A stretch of 43,066 bases of DNA from Prevotella sp. (GTDB lineage: Bacteria; Bacteroidota; Bacteroidia; Bacteroidales; Bacteroidaceae). The translations under genes and the position numbers were made by a program. Within the stretch, counting starts at the first letter, position 1. Every line of letters begins with the position of its first letter. The notes under the pieces are model-generated. The model saw only the letters and a list, made by a program, of their open reading frames with translations. It searched no databases and had not been told where the DNA came from. The stretch covers positions 1 to 43,066 of the forward strand of contig JAFVGN010000053.1 in assembly GCA_017474925.1 (NCBI GenBank), in the 5' to 3' direction. Positions 29,835 to 39,600 of this stretch are shown one piece after another.

Positions 29835-31397
29835 ATGAAGAAGTCTACTATTTGGGTCATAGCCATTATCATGGGATTCTCGTTCCTGGCTTTGCTTTAC
29901 CTTCAGTTCTCGTACGTCGAGGAGATGGTGAAGATGAAGAAGGAACAGTTTGACGAGAGTGTCAACCGTTCGCTCTATCAGGCATCGCGTAGCCTTGAGA
30001 TGAACGAGACGCTCCGCTATTTGGAGAAAGACGTCAACGCGACCGAACGCCGCGCCTTCCAGCAGGACTCGGTCACCGTCGACGGCATAGGAGGCACCAT
30101 CAAGCACAGTCACCAGTTCTCTGTGGCAGCCGACGACGGGACGGTTTATTCGTCGTTCCAGGTCAAGGCTTTCCAGATGAAGCCCTCGTCAGTGCCCAAG
30201 GCCATGATCCTGCGCAAGGATAAGAACTCGCTGCTCGACGCCACCCGTTCAATGCAAGAAATTGTGCGCAATCGCTACGTCTACCAGAAAGCCCTGCTGG
30301 ACGAGGTGGTCTACAACATCCTATATACTGCTAGCGAGAAGCCCCTCAAGGAGCGCGTCAACTTCCGCATGCTCGACTCTGACATTCGCAACGAGCTTTC
30401 CAACAACGGCATCAATATTCCCTATCACCTTACCGTCTCGACCGCCGACGGCCGCGAGGTCTACCGCTGTCCCGACTATACCGACGAGGGCGAGCGCTAT
30501 TCCTATACGCAGGTGCTGTTCCGCAACGACCCCCAGTCGAAAATGGGCGTTGTCAGAATCCATTTCCCCGACATGGGAAGCTACATCTACTCCTCCGTGC
30601 GGTTCATGATTCCCAGCATCATCTTCACCCTGGTGCTGCTCCTGACGTTCATCTTCACCATCGTCGTCATCTTCCGCCAGAAGCGTTACTCCGAAATCAA
30701 GAACGACTTCATCAACAACATGACGCACGAGCTGAAGACCCCCATCGCCTCCATCTCGCTGGCAGCACAGATGATGAACGACGAGTCCGTGGCCAAGACC
30801 CCCCAGATGACTAGTCACCTCGGTCAGGTTATCGGCGACGAGTCCAAGCGCCTGCGCTTCCTGGTCGAGAAGGTGCTCCAGATGTCGATGTTCGACAAGA
30901 AGAGCGTCGTGTTCAAGAAGAAGGAACTCGACCTGAACGAGATGGTGGAGCAGATAGCCCAGACCTTCACCCTCCGCGTGGAGCATACCGGTGGTAAGAT
31001 CTACACCGAGATCGAGGCTATCGACTCGGCCATCTACGTCGACGAGGTGCACTTCCAGAACGCCATCACCAACCTGATGGACAATGCCGTGAAGTACCGC
31101 AAGCAGGACGAGCCCCTCGACATCTATATCCGTACCTGGAACGACGAGCACAACCACCTGTGCCTCTCTATCCGCGACACCGGCCAGGGCATCAGGAAGG
31201 AGAACCTGCGCAAGATCTTCGACAAGTTCTACCGGGTCCATACCGGCAACAAGCACGATGTCAAGGGCTTCGGTCTCGGACTGGCCTACGTCAAGAAAGT
31301 CATCGACCTGCACCAGGGCGACATCAAGGCCGAGAGCGAGCTGGGCCGCGGCACGAAGTTCACCATCCAGCTGCCTGTACTGAAGGAAGAGGAGTAG
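29835..31397 (+). CDS. rprX: Sensor histidine kinase (RprX-like)
   Basis: 520 residues. Membrane helix 1 (~7-25, 'WVIAIIMGFSFLALLYLQF'), a periplasmic sensor domain ~26-255, membrane helix 2 (~256-277, 'SIIFTLVLLLTFIFTIVVIF'), then HisKA with the H-box 'FINNMTHELKTPIASISLAA' (His298) and an ATPase domain with N-box 'NAITNLMDNAVKYR', G1 'IRDTGQGI' and G2 'GFGLGLAYVKKVI'. It autophosphorylates and passes phosphate to the regulator 64 bp downstream. The layout and the neighbouring regulator match RprX of Bacteroides; the name rests on memory of that pair and on context. The signal is unknown. Confidence 0.9.
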   Translation: MKKSTIWVIAIIMGFSFLALLYLQFSYVEEMVKMKKEQFDESVNRSLYQASRSLEMNETLRYLEKDVNATERRAFQQDSVTVDGIGGTIKHSHQFSVAADDGTVYSSFQVKAFQMKPSSVPKAMILRKDKNSLLDATRSMQEIVRNRYVYQKALLDEVVYNILYTASEKPLKERVNFRMLDSDIRNELSNNGINIPYHLTVSTADGREVYRCPDYTDEGERYSYTQVLFRNDPQSKMGVVRIHFPDMGSYIYSSVRFMIPSIIFTLVLLLTFIFTIVVIFRQKRYSEIKNDFINNMTHELKTPIASISLAAQMMNDESVAKTPQMTSHLGQVIGDESKRLRFLVEKVLQMSMFDKKSVVFKKKELDLNEMVEQIAQTFTLRVEHTGGKIYTEIEAIDSAIYVDEVHFQNAITNLMDNAVKYRKQDEPLDIYIRTWNDEHNHLCLSIRDTGQGIRKENLRKIFDKFYRVHTGNKHDVKGFGLGLAYVKKVIDLHQGDIKAESELGRGTKFTIQLPVLKEEE

Positions 31398-31429
31398 AAG
31401 TAATATTCTCTCATTCCTAATGCTTCATT

Positions 31430-31437
31430 TAAATTTG
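31430..31437 (+). promoter_or_regulatory. Possible -7 box (TAAATTTG) of rprY
   Basis: TAAATTTG 24 bases before the ATG at 31462, in the 64-bp gap after rprX. It may give the regulator extra expression besides read-through from rprX. Confidence 0.35.
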
Positions 31438-31461
31438 TATTAACTTTTAAATATTACGATT

Positions 31462-32160
31462 ATGGACGAAAAACTGAAAATTCTTCTTTGCGAAGACGAC
31501 GAGAACCTCGGAATGCTGTTGCGCGAATACTTAGCCGCTAAAGGCTATTTTGCTGAGCTCTGTCCCGACGGCGAGGCTGGCTACAAGGCATTCCTCAAGA
31601 CCAAGTTCGACATCTGCGTGCTCGATGTGATGATGCCCAAGAAGGACGGCTTCACCCTGGCACAGGAAATCCGACAGGCTAATCCCGACATCCCAGTCAT
31701 CTTCCTTACCGCCAAGACGCTGAAGGAAGACATCCTCGAAGGTTTCAAGCTCGGTGCCGACGACTACATCACCAAGCCATTCTCCATGGAAGAGCTCGTG
31801 TTCCGTGTGGAAGCAATTTTACGCCGAGTACGCGGCAAGAAAAACCGCGAGAGTTCAGTTTACCACATCGGCCGCTTCACCTTCGACACCCAGAAGCAGC
31901 TGCTCAGCATCGGCGACCGTCAGACCAAGCTCACCACCAAGGAGAACGAGCTGCTGGGGCTGCTCTGCGCCCACGCCAACGAGATCCTGCAGCGCGATTT
32001 CGCCCTGAAGACCATCTGGATTGACGACAACTACTTCAACGCTCGCTCCATGGACGTCTACATCACCAAGCTGCGCAAGCACCTCAAGGACGACCCGCAG
32101 ATTGAAATCATCAACATTCACGGCAAGGGTTACAAGCTGATCACTCCTGAGGAGGATTAA
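31462..32160 (+). CDS. rprY: OmpR/PhoB-type response regulator (RprY-like)
   Basis: 232 residues. Receiver domain 1-~122 with acidic pocket 'LLCEDDENLGMLL', phospho-acceptor Asp55 in 'FDICVLDVMMPKKDGFT' and Lys105 in 'DDYITKPFSMEEL'. A winged-helix DNA-binding domain (~135-228) ends 'DVYITKLRKHLKDD' ... 'IHGKGYKLITP'. The sequence closely recalls RprY of Bacteroides fragilis and Porphyromonas, a regulator of membrane, sodium and stress genes; target genes here are not known. It is the partner of the kinase just upstream and is followed by a strong terminator. Confidence 0.92.
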   Translation: MDEKLKILLCEDDENLGMLLREYLAAKGYFAELCPDGEAGYKAFLKTKFDICVLDVMMPKKDGFTLAQEIRQANPDIPVIFLTAKTLKEDILEGFKLGADDYITKPFSMEELVFRVEAILRRVRGKKNRESSVYHIGRFTFDTQKQLLSIGDRQTKLTTKENELLGLLCAHANEILQRDFALKTIWIDDNYFNARSMDVYITKLRKHLKDDPQIEIINIHGKGYKLITPEED

Positions 32161-32204
32161 GCCGCATTCCCGTCAGTATCATCTGACCCGCACCCCCCTT
32201 AAAG

Positions 32205-32259
32205 ACAATCGGGTAGGATAGGGCGCAAGCCCAGTTCCTATCCGGTTGTTCTTTTTTTT
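32205..32259 (+). terminator. Intrinsic terminator after rprY
   Basis: A two-part stem (acaatc with ggttgt, and ggatagg with cctatcc, with a small bulge) encloses a smaller gc-gcaa-gc hairpin and is followed by eight T (32252-32259). Confidence 0.8.
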
Positions 32260-32310
32260 AATGTTTACTAAAAAATAAGTCATTTCCATTCTTTTTTGAC
32301 TTATTTTTTA

Positions 32311-32318
32311 TACTTTTG
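32311..32318 (+). promoter_or_regulatory. -7 box (TACTTTTG) of the MFS-NRPS operon
   Basis: TACTTTTG 24 bases before the ATG at 32343. A TTTG at 32295-32298 is closer than the usual -33 spacing. Confidence 0.5.
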
Positions 32319-32342
32319 TTTCCATGATTGGACCAATAACTT

Positions 32343-33611
32343 ATGAATAATCGTAAACAATACCTATTAAGCTGGACTTTGATGACGTTGGCTGCTATCA
32401 GCGTGATTTCTGCCAATTCCATTTTTGTACCCTCTCTGTCGTATATCGCCGATGAGTTGGGAACGAGTGAGGCTGTGGCTTCATCGAATATGGCTGTAAG
32501 CCGAGTATGCATGGTTGTTTGTATGTTCTGTTTTGGAGCCTTTGCAGACTTGTTCAGTACCAAACGGTTAATGCAGGCCGCGCTGTTCATTTGCATTCTC
32601 AGCTGCGGACTAAGTGCAGTGGCTTGGAATATCTTTATCTTCGATGTAGCTCAGGCCGTCGAGGCTGTTTCCCGCGCAATGGTGATGTTGACCATGCAGC
32701 TTTGGATTGCAGCCATTTCCAACAAGGACAACCTTGCCTCTCGCCTTAGTTGGTACACCATTCTTATCACGATCGCTCCTATCGCAGCTCCGTCGGTAGG
32801 CGGCTTTGTGTCCGACTACATGTCGTGGCGTTATTCCTTCATCCTGTTGATAGTGATTTGTGGAACCATCCTGACGTTGCTTTCTTTCTACAGACTTTAC
32901 AACGGAAAAGAGAATCATGCAGAAGAAAGCGAATCACAGGATGAGGAAGCGCACAAGCCCAAGGCTCGCTTTGCTCCGTTGGAGACGTTGCGCGAATACC
33001 GTCGCGTGTTGTCAACTTCACCCCTGCTGAAGCTATCTTTCTCATTAGGGTGGATGGCATGGATTGACGGTGCCTATATAGCCATTGTCTCGTTTCTGTT
33101 CATTCGCGAATTGGGTCTTTCAGCCTCGTCGTTGGGACTCATTATCTTTACTTATGTCGCAGGTGCCTTCGCAGGCCGATTTCCCATTCTCTACCTACAG
33201 AAACACTATGGGCCTCGTGTCACCTTTCTGTTCCATCAGGGCGTCATCCTGTTGGCGACGGTAGGCAGTGCCCTCTACTATTTCCTGACAGGCAGTCATT
33301 CGGTGCTGGAGATTACCATCGTCATGGTGCTGTTCGGCTTCGGATTCAGCGGCATGTACATCTACTGCCTCCGTAACAGCATGGTACTCGAACCAGAGAA
33401 GAAAAGCATTTATACCAGTCTCTTCAATAGTTTCTATAGCATCGCCTCACTTATCGGCGTCGTAACTATACAGGTGCTCTATTCCCTTGGCTTCACTTCC
33501 ATCGGCATCTTCCAGACATTGATGGTGGTTGCCAGCGTGGCAATGATTGCAGGCAGTATCATGCATTTGCAGGAAGTGAAAATACTTGAACCTATCAACG
33601 AAAATCAATAA
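32343..33611 (+). CDS. Major facilitator superfamily exporter next to the NRPS
   Basis: 422 residues with about 12 hydrophobic helices split by a charged central loop ('NGKENHAEESESQDEEAHKP' around residue 185-210). The N-terminal half has the drug-H+ antiporter look ('SNMAVSRVCMVVCMFCFGAF' + ADLFSTKRLM for the loop 2-3 motif, and 'IAPSVGGFVSDYMSWRYSFI'-like motif C with 'APIAAPSVGGFV'). The family exports drugs and small metabolites using the proton gradient. It stops 6 bp before the NRPS start, so the two are co-transcribed. I infer that it exports the peptide product or protects the cell from it. Confidence 0.88.
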   Translation: MNNRKQYLLSWTLMTLAAISVISANSIFVPSLSYIADELGTSEAVASSNMAVSRVCMVVCMFCFGAFADLFSTKRLMQAALFICILSCGLSAVAWNIFIFDVAQAVEAVSRAMVMLTMQLWIAAISNKDNLASRLSWYTILITIAPIAAPSVGGFVSDYMSWRYSFILLIVICGTILTLLSFYRLYNGKENHAEESESQDEEAHKPKARFAPLETLREYRRVLSTSPLLKLSFSLGWMAWIDGAYIAIVSFLFIRELGLSASSLGLIIFTYVAGAFAGRFPILYLQKHYGPRVTFLFHQGVILLATVGSALYYFLTGSHSVLEITIVMVLFGFGFSGMYIYCLRNSMVLEPEKKSIYTSLFNSFYSIASLIGVVTIQVLYSLGFTSIGIFQTLMVVASVAMIAGSIMHLQEVKILEPINENQ

Positions 33612-33617
33612 CCAAAT

Positions 33618-36600
33618 ATGCAAACAGTCGTATCTCTTTGGCGTAAACAGGTGGAGGCAACACCTGAACAGCAAGCTGTCGTTTATCAAGACCATCGTTA
33701 TGCTTATCAGGAGGCAGACCAAATCTCGGAACGCCTTGCAGCCCGTATCAAAGCCTTAGTGCCGGAAAAGGACACGGGTGATATACCAGGGAATAAAGAT
33801 AGGGTAGTATCTATCCTCATAGGCCGCAACCAATGGATGGTTCTGGCGCCCTTGGGCGTGGCCAAGGCAGGTTGTGCCTATCAGCCGCTGGACCCAGCCT
33901 ATCCCCAAGAGCGGCTGCGTTATATGATAGAAGACGCAAAGTCGAGTCTGCTGATTGCCGACGAGGAGTTACTGCCGCTGTTAGGTGACATCACGATACC
34001 TGTTATTCTTACCAAGGATATCGAACAGTTACCACCTGCCATCCAGCCTTTGGAAGACCCTGATCCTGCAGCCCTGCTGATACTTGTCTATACCTCGGGA
34101 ACCACTGGACAACCCAAGGGCGTGATGCTGGAACAGCGCAACGTCGCCTCATCTTCTACGGCCTTTGCCAAGTTCCTGGGTATGAAGATTGGCAGTCGAA
34201 TAGCCAATTTTGCCAGCTTTGGATTCGTGCCAACATTGTCGGAAACATGGGGAGGACTCACCGTAGGCGCTACGCTGCACATTCTCGACAATGCCGAACG
34301 CTTTGATGTGGAACGTCTGAGGAGGTATATCCGCCAGGAAGAAATCACGCATATTTTCATGACCACCATGATGGCATATCAGTTTGCCGGCAGCATCAAT
34401 CATGATACCACCCTTCAGGTTCTCAGTTGTGGCGGTGAGAAACTGCCGCCGCTGACCCCGCCCAAGCATGTCCGCCTGGTTAATTTCTACGGCTGTTCTG
34501 AATGTACCAGCGTTACGGCTCATGTCGTCACGGAGCGCGAGGAGCAACCTGTCATGGGTAAACCCTTGGGTGAGACGACGCTGGCTGTCATCGCGGCCAA
34601 CGGACAGCCTGCCGCCCCTGGTGAGGAAGGCGAGCTTTGGGTGATGGGTCCGCAGGTGAGCCGAGGCTATCTGAACGCTCCTGAGCTGACTGCACAGAAG
34701 TTTGACGAAGACAGTTCGGGGCGGATTTTCAAAACAGGTGACATCGTCTTGCGGCGCGATGATGGTGAGTTGATGTTCGTTGGCCGTCGCGACGGTATGG
34801 TGAAGATACGTGGCTATCGTATCGAGTTGAAAGAAGTGGAGGGTATTCTCTTGGAATATCCCGGTGTGAAAAATGCTACAGTGAAGGCCTTCGACAATCC
34901 CTCGGGCGGACAGTTCCTGACGGGGTATGTCGTCAGCGAGCAGACGATTGACGCTGAGGCCGTGAAACGTTTCGTGGCCAGCAAGAAACCCGACTACATG
35001 GTGCCTGAGTTCATCATGCAGCTGGATAGAATCCCCGTCAATCAGAACCAGAAGGTCGATAAGCGGGCACTGCCTCATCCGCAGGAGCACTTGGCTATGG
35101 GAACGGCACCGCAAACCCCGCTGCAAAAAGAGCTCCACGACATGGTGGCCGATATCATCAAGAACGCATCGTTTGGCATCGAGACTCCGTTGAGACTGGC
35201 GGGCCTTACCTCCATCACCGCCATCAGACTGGCTTCGCAGCTGTTGAAGACCTACGGCGTTGAAATAGACGCCAAGACTATGGTGAAGGAGTACAGCATC
35301 CTGTCATTAGAAGAGAAGGTTAGTCACGGCGTGGCTTCGAAACCCGTCGCTGAGAGTTTTGTCGGGCAGGAGGCTCCACTTACATACAGCCAGACAGGCA
35401 TCTATGTGGACTGTACACTCAATCCGGAATCGGTGGCATACAATATCCCTGTGTATATGCAGATGCCCAAAGGTGTCACAGCCATAGCGGTCAGACAGGC
35501 CTTGCAGGAGGTAATAGCGTGTCATCCGATGATGAAGGCTCATTTCGAGGCAAAAGGCGACGATATCGTGCAAGTGATTGATGCCAGTCAACCGCTTAAC
35601 ATGACCGAGACGTTCTTGAATCAGGATGAGTTGATGGCTTATATTGACCATTTCGTCAAGCCCTTCGATTTCCAAAAGGGTCCTTTGTATCGTGCAGAGA
35701 TTGTCACTACCGATGCAGGCGTCATGCTGTTCCTTGATGTGCATCATCTCGTTTTTGACGGTACGTCCCTCGACATCTTCTTCCGTCAGCTCTGCCGATG
35801 CCTGGAGGGACAGGGCGTCGAGCCTGAGATGCTCTCGTACATACAGTTTGCCAACGAACAGAGGGCGACTGATCATCGTGAGGCCAAGGCTTTCTTCGAC
35901 CAGCAGATGTCCCGCTTCGAAGGTGCTACGGAGATACCCACCGACCATAATAGTCCGACTACGGGACAGGAGTGCTGTCATATCCAGCCTTTGGACTGGG
36001 CACGTATAGAATCTTTCTGTCGCGGGCAGGGCATCACCCCCTGTCACCTGTTGCTGGCTGCTACTGTCTATACGGCTTCCCGCTACAGCAATAACCGTCA
36101 AGTCAGCCTTTGTACCATTAGTAGCGGCCGTGCTGACCTCCGTACGTCTGAAACTACGGGTATGTTTGTCAACACGCTGCCCGTCTGCGAGGAGATAGGC
36201 GAGGGTAGTGTTGCCGACTTCCTGCATCAGGTGAGCGACCGTTTCGAGCAGTCGCTGCGCCATGAGCAATACCCCTTTGCCCATATCGCTGCCGACTACG
36301 GCTTTAAGCCACAGCTGTCGTTTGTCTATCAAGTAGGTCTGTTCTCCCGTTATGAGGTGCAGGGCGAACAGTTGGCAATCCAGAAGATAGACAGCCACAT
36401 GCCCAAGTTCAAGCTACAGGTGATGGTCTTTGAGGACGGTGTCCATCTGAACTACGACGATGCCTGCTACGAACTGTCGACCATTCAGGGTTTTGGCAGT
36501 TCGTTGGCAGCTGTTGTCAACCACTTCATGGAACAGCCTGATCTTGCCGTGAGACAGATGTCTGTTGTCAGCGGAGAACAGCAAGTGCAGCTTTCCTCGT

Positions 36601-39600
36601 TGCGCAGCGTCAGGACCGAGGGCGACACAAAGGCTCCGTTTGCGCTCTTCCATGAATGCATCAGTCACTATGCCAAGATTCAGCCACACCATGAGGCACT
36701 CATTGCCATCGACGCCAAGTACAACTATCAGGAGATGGAAGAGCTGACCAACCACATGGCCCACGTACTTCGCCGGAAGGGTGTTCGTGAGCGCGACCGT
36801 GTGGCTTTGTTGCTGCCACGTACCAGTCGTCTCATCCTCTCGCTCTTCGGCGTGCTGAAGACTGGTGCAGCCTATATTCCATGCGACCCCGAATATCCCG
36901 CTGACCGCGTCAAGCTCATTCTGGAAGACAGCGAAGCCCGCTTTGTCATTACCACCAAAGAGCTCCTGGCTGCTGTTCCTGCCGGGAAAGCCATTGATGT
37001 CGAGGACCTTGTCGACGACACGGCGGAAGGCACCGTTGTCACGGCTGACATCACCCCTGACGATCTCGCCTATCTGATCTATACCTCTGGTTCGACAGGA
37101 CGTCCCAAGGGCGTGATGCTGCGCCACGAAGGCATCTGCAACTACCTCTACGGTCATCCCGCCAACGTGCTGGCCAACGCGGTGCTGACTGATGCTACAC
37201 GCATACTGAGCGTCACTACCATCTCGTTCGATGCGGCACTGCAGGATATCGGTATGGCATATTACAACGGCAAGACGCTCGTTCTCGCCACCGAGGAGCA
37301 GGCCAACAACCCACTGTCGTTGGCAGAGCTCATCAATACGAACCGTATCGATATGGTGAGTGGTACACCCTCCAGATGGCAGGCATGGCTTACCAGTTCC
37401 GATTTCTGCCAGGCCCTCGGCCGGGTGTCTCTATGCCGGGCGGGTGGCGAGCAATTCCCCGACCAGCTGCTGTCTCAGTTGCGCGGGGTGACAAAGGCTC
37501 GTATCTTCAATTGTTATGGTCCGACGGAGATTACCGTTGCCTCGAACAACAAGGAGCTCACCCGTGCCAAGTTCGTCACCGTTGGCAAGCCCCAGCTGAA
37601 CGTGAAGGAGTTCATCGTCGACAGCGATGGCAACGAGCTGCCAGCAGGTGTGCTGGGCGAACTGTATATCGGTGGTCTTGGTGTAGGGCGCGGCTACAAC
37701 AACCTCGACGAGATGACGCATGAGCGTTTCATTCACTATCATGGTACGCGCGTTTACCGTTCCGGCGACTATGCCAAGTGGTTGCCCGACGGCGACGTGG
37801 TCATCCTCGGGCGCACCGACCATCAGATCAAGCTCCGCGGACTGCGTATCGAGCTGGGCGAAGTGGAACATGCCATTGCGTCCTATCCGGGCGTACAGCA
37901 AGTAAGGGTCGTTGTTCGCAAGGTTTCCAGTACGGAACACCTATGCGCCTACTTCACTGCCGACAAGCGCGTCGACACGGCAGAACTGAAACAGTCCATC
38001 GGTGCCAGGCTCACAGATTACATGGTACCGACGGTCTATATGCAGTTGGACAAGATGCCGATGACGCCTAACGGCAAGATAGACCAGAAGGCGCTGCCCG
38101 AACCCGAGGCTCCCATTGCCGAGGCGGCGGAAGAGTGTCATGTGCCCATGAACAAGCTGGAGAAAGCCTTGCACGAATTGGTGGCAGACATCGTGCAGCA
38201 TCAGAATTTCGGACTGATGACACCCTTGCAGCAGGCTGGCCTTACTTCGCTGACTGCTATCCGGCTGGCCGTTGTCATCCGGCAGCGCTATGGAGTGACG
38301 ATTCAGAGCAAACAACTGCTCAAGGGCGCCACGCTGCAGACGATAGAGGACGAAATTGTCAGCCAGCTGCTGGAGCAGAAGGAGTCCTCCGATAATTCTT
38401 CACTTCTCACTCTTCACTCTTCACTTACAGAGGCTCCGCTGACCAGTGCCCAGACGGGTGTCTATATGGAGTGCATGAAAACTGCAGGCAGCACGGCCTA
38501 TAACATTCCCGTCATGATGACGCTTCCCCCGACAGTGACCGAAGAACGGCTGACGCAGGCTCTGACTGCTGTCATCAAGGCTCATCCGCAGTTTGCTGTT
38601 CATTTCGAGCTCAGCGCTACCGACATCATGCAGGTGACGGACAAGGCGCTGGCACCGCAAATCGCAACTTCCCGGATGACCGAGGAGGAACTGAAAGAAT
38701 ACGCGGGACAGTTCGTGCGCCCCTTCAACCTGAACAAGGGACCGCTCTACCGCTTTGAAATCATCCGCACGCCCCAGTCGCTCTACCTCCTGGCCGATAT
38801 ACATCACCTGATATTCGACGGCAGTTCACGCGAACTCTTCAACAGTCAGCTGGTGGAAGCGCTCGAAGGCAAGGAGATTCCTGCAGAGACCTATACCCTG
38901 CTGGACTATGCCGTTGACGAGCGAGCACAGGACATGACGGAGGCAAAAGACTACTTCGACACCCTGCTCAAGGAGTGCGAGGGTGCCAGCGACGTGCCTG
39001 ACGACATCAGGGATTGCGAACGGACAGGCAGGCTGCAGTGGGTGCGACAGACGACCGACCTGAAGGCTGCCGAGGCATTCTGCCGTCAGAACGGCCTGAC
39101 GCCTGCAACGCTCTATCTGTCGGCCACGCTATACACCATAGCCCGCTACACAAGCAGCAGGGACGCCTACATCTGTACCGTCAGCAACGGACGCTCCAAC
39201 CTGCGCATCGCGCAGACCATGGGCATGTTCGTCAATACGCTGCCGCTCACAGCAACCATCGGTACGGAGAGCACGGCAGAATTCCTGCGCCTGACTGGCG
39301 AACGGTTTGCACGGACGCTGGAATATGAGCAATATCCCTTTGCCCAGATTGCTGCCGACTACGGCTATAAACCGTCGGTATGCTTTGCCTGGCAGGTGGG
39401 AATCAGCAGCGAACGGCGCATTGACGGGGTACTGATCAAGACCGAACCCCTGGACCTGAAGACACCGAAGTTCAAGATTGACATTGCCGTCGAGAACTAT
39501 GACGGCAGGCCCGCTATCGTCATTGGCTACGACGACGCGTGCTATACCGAGGCCTTCATGCAGTCGATGGCCGAAGCCATTGATACCTGCGTGATGCACT

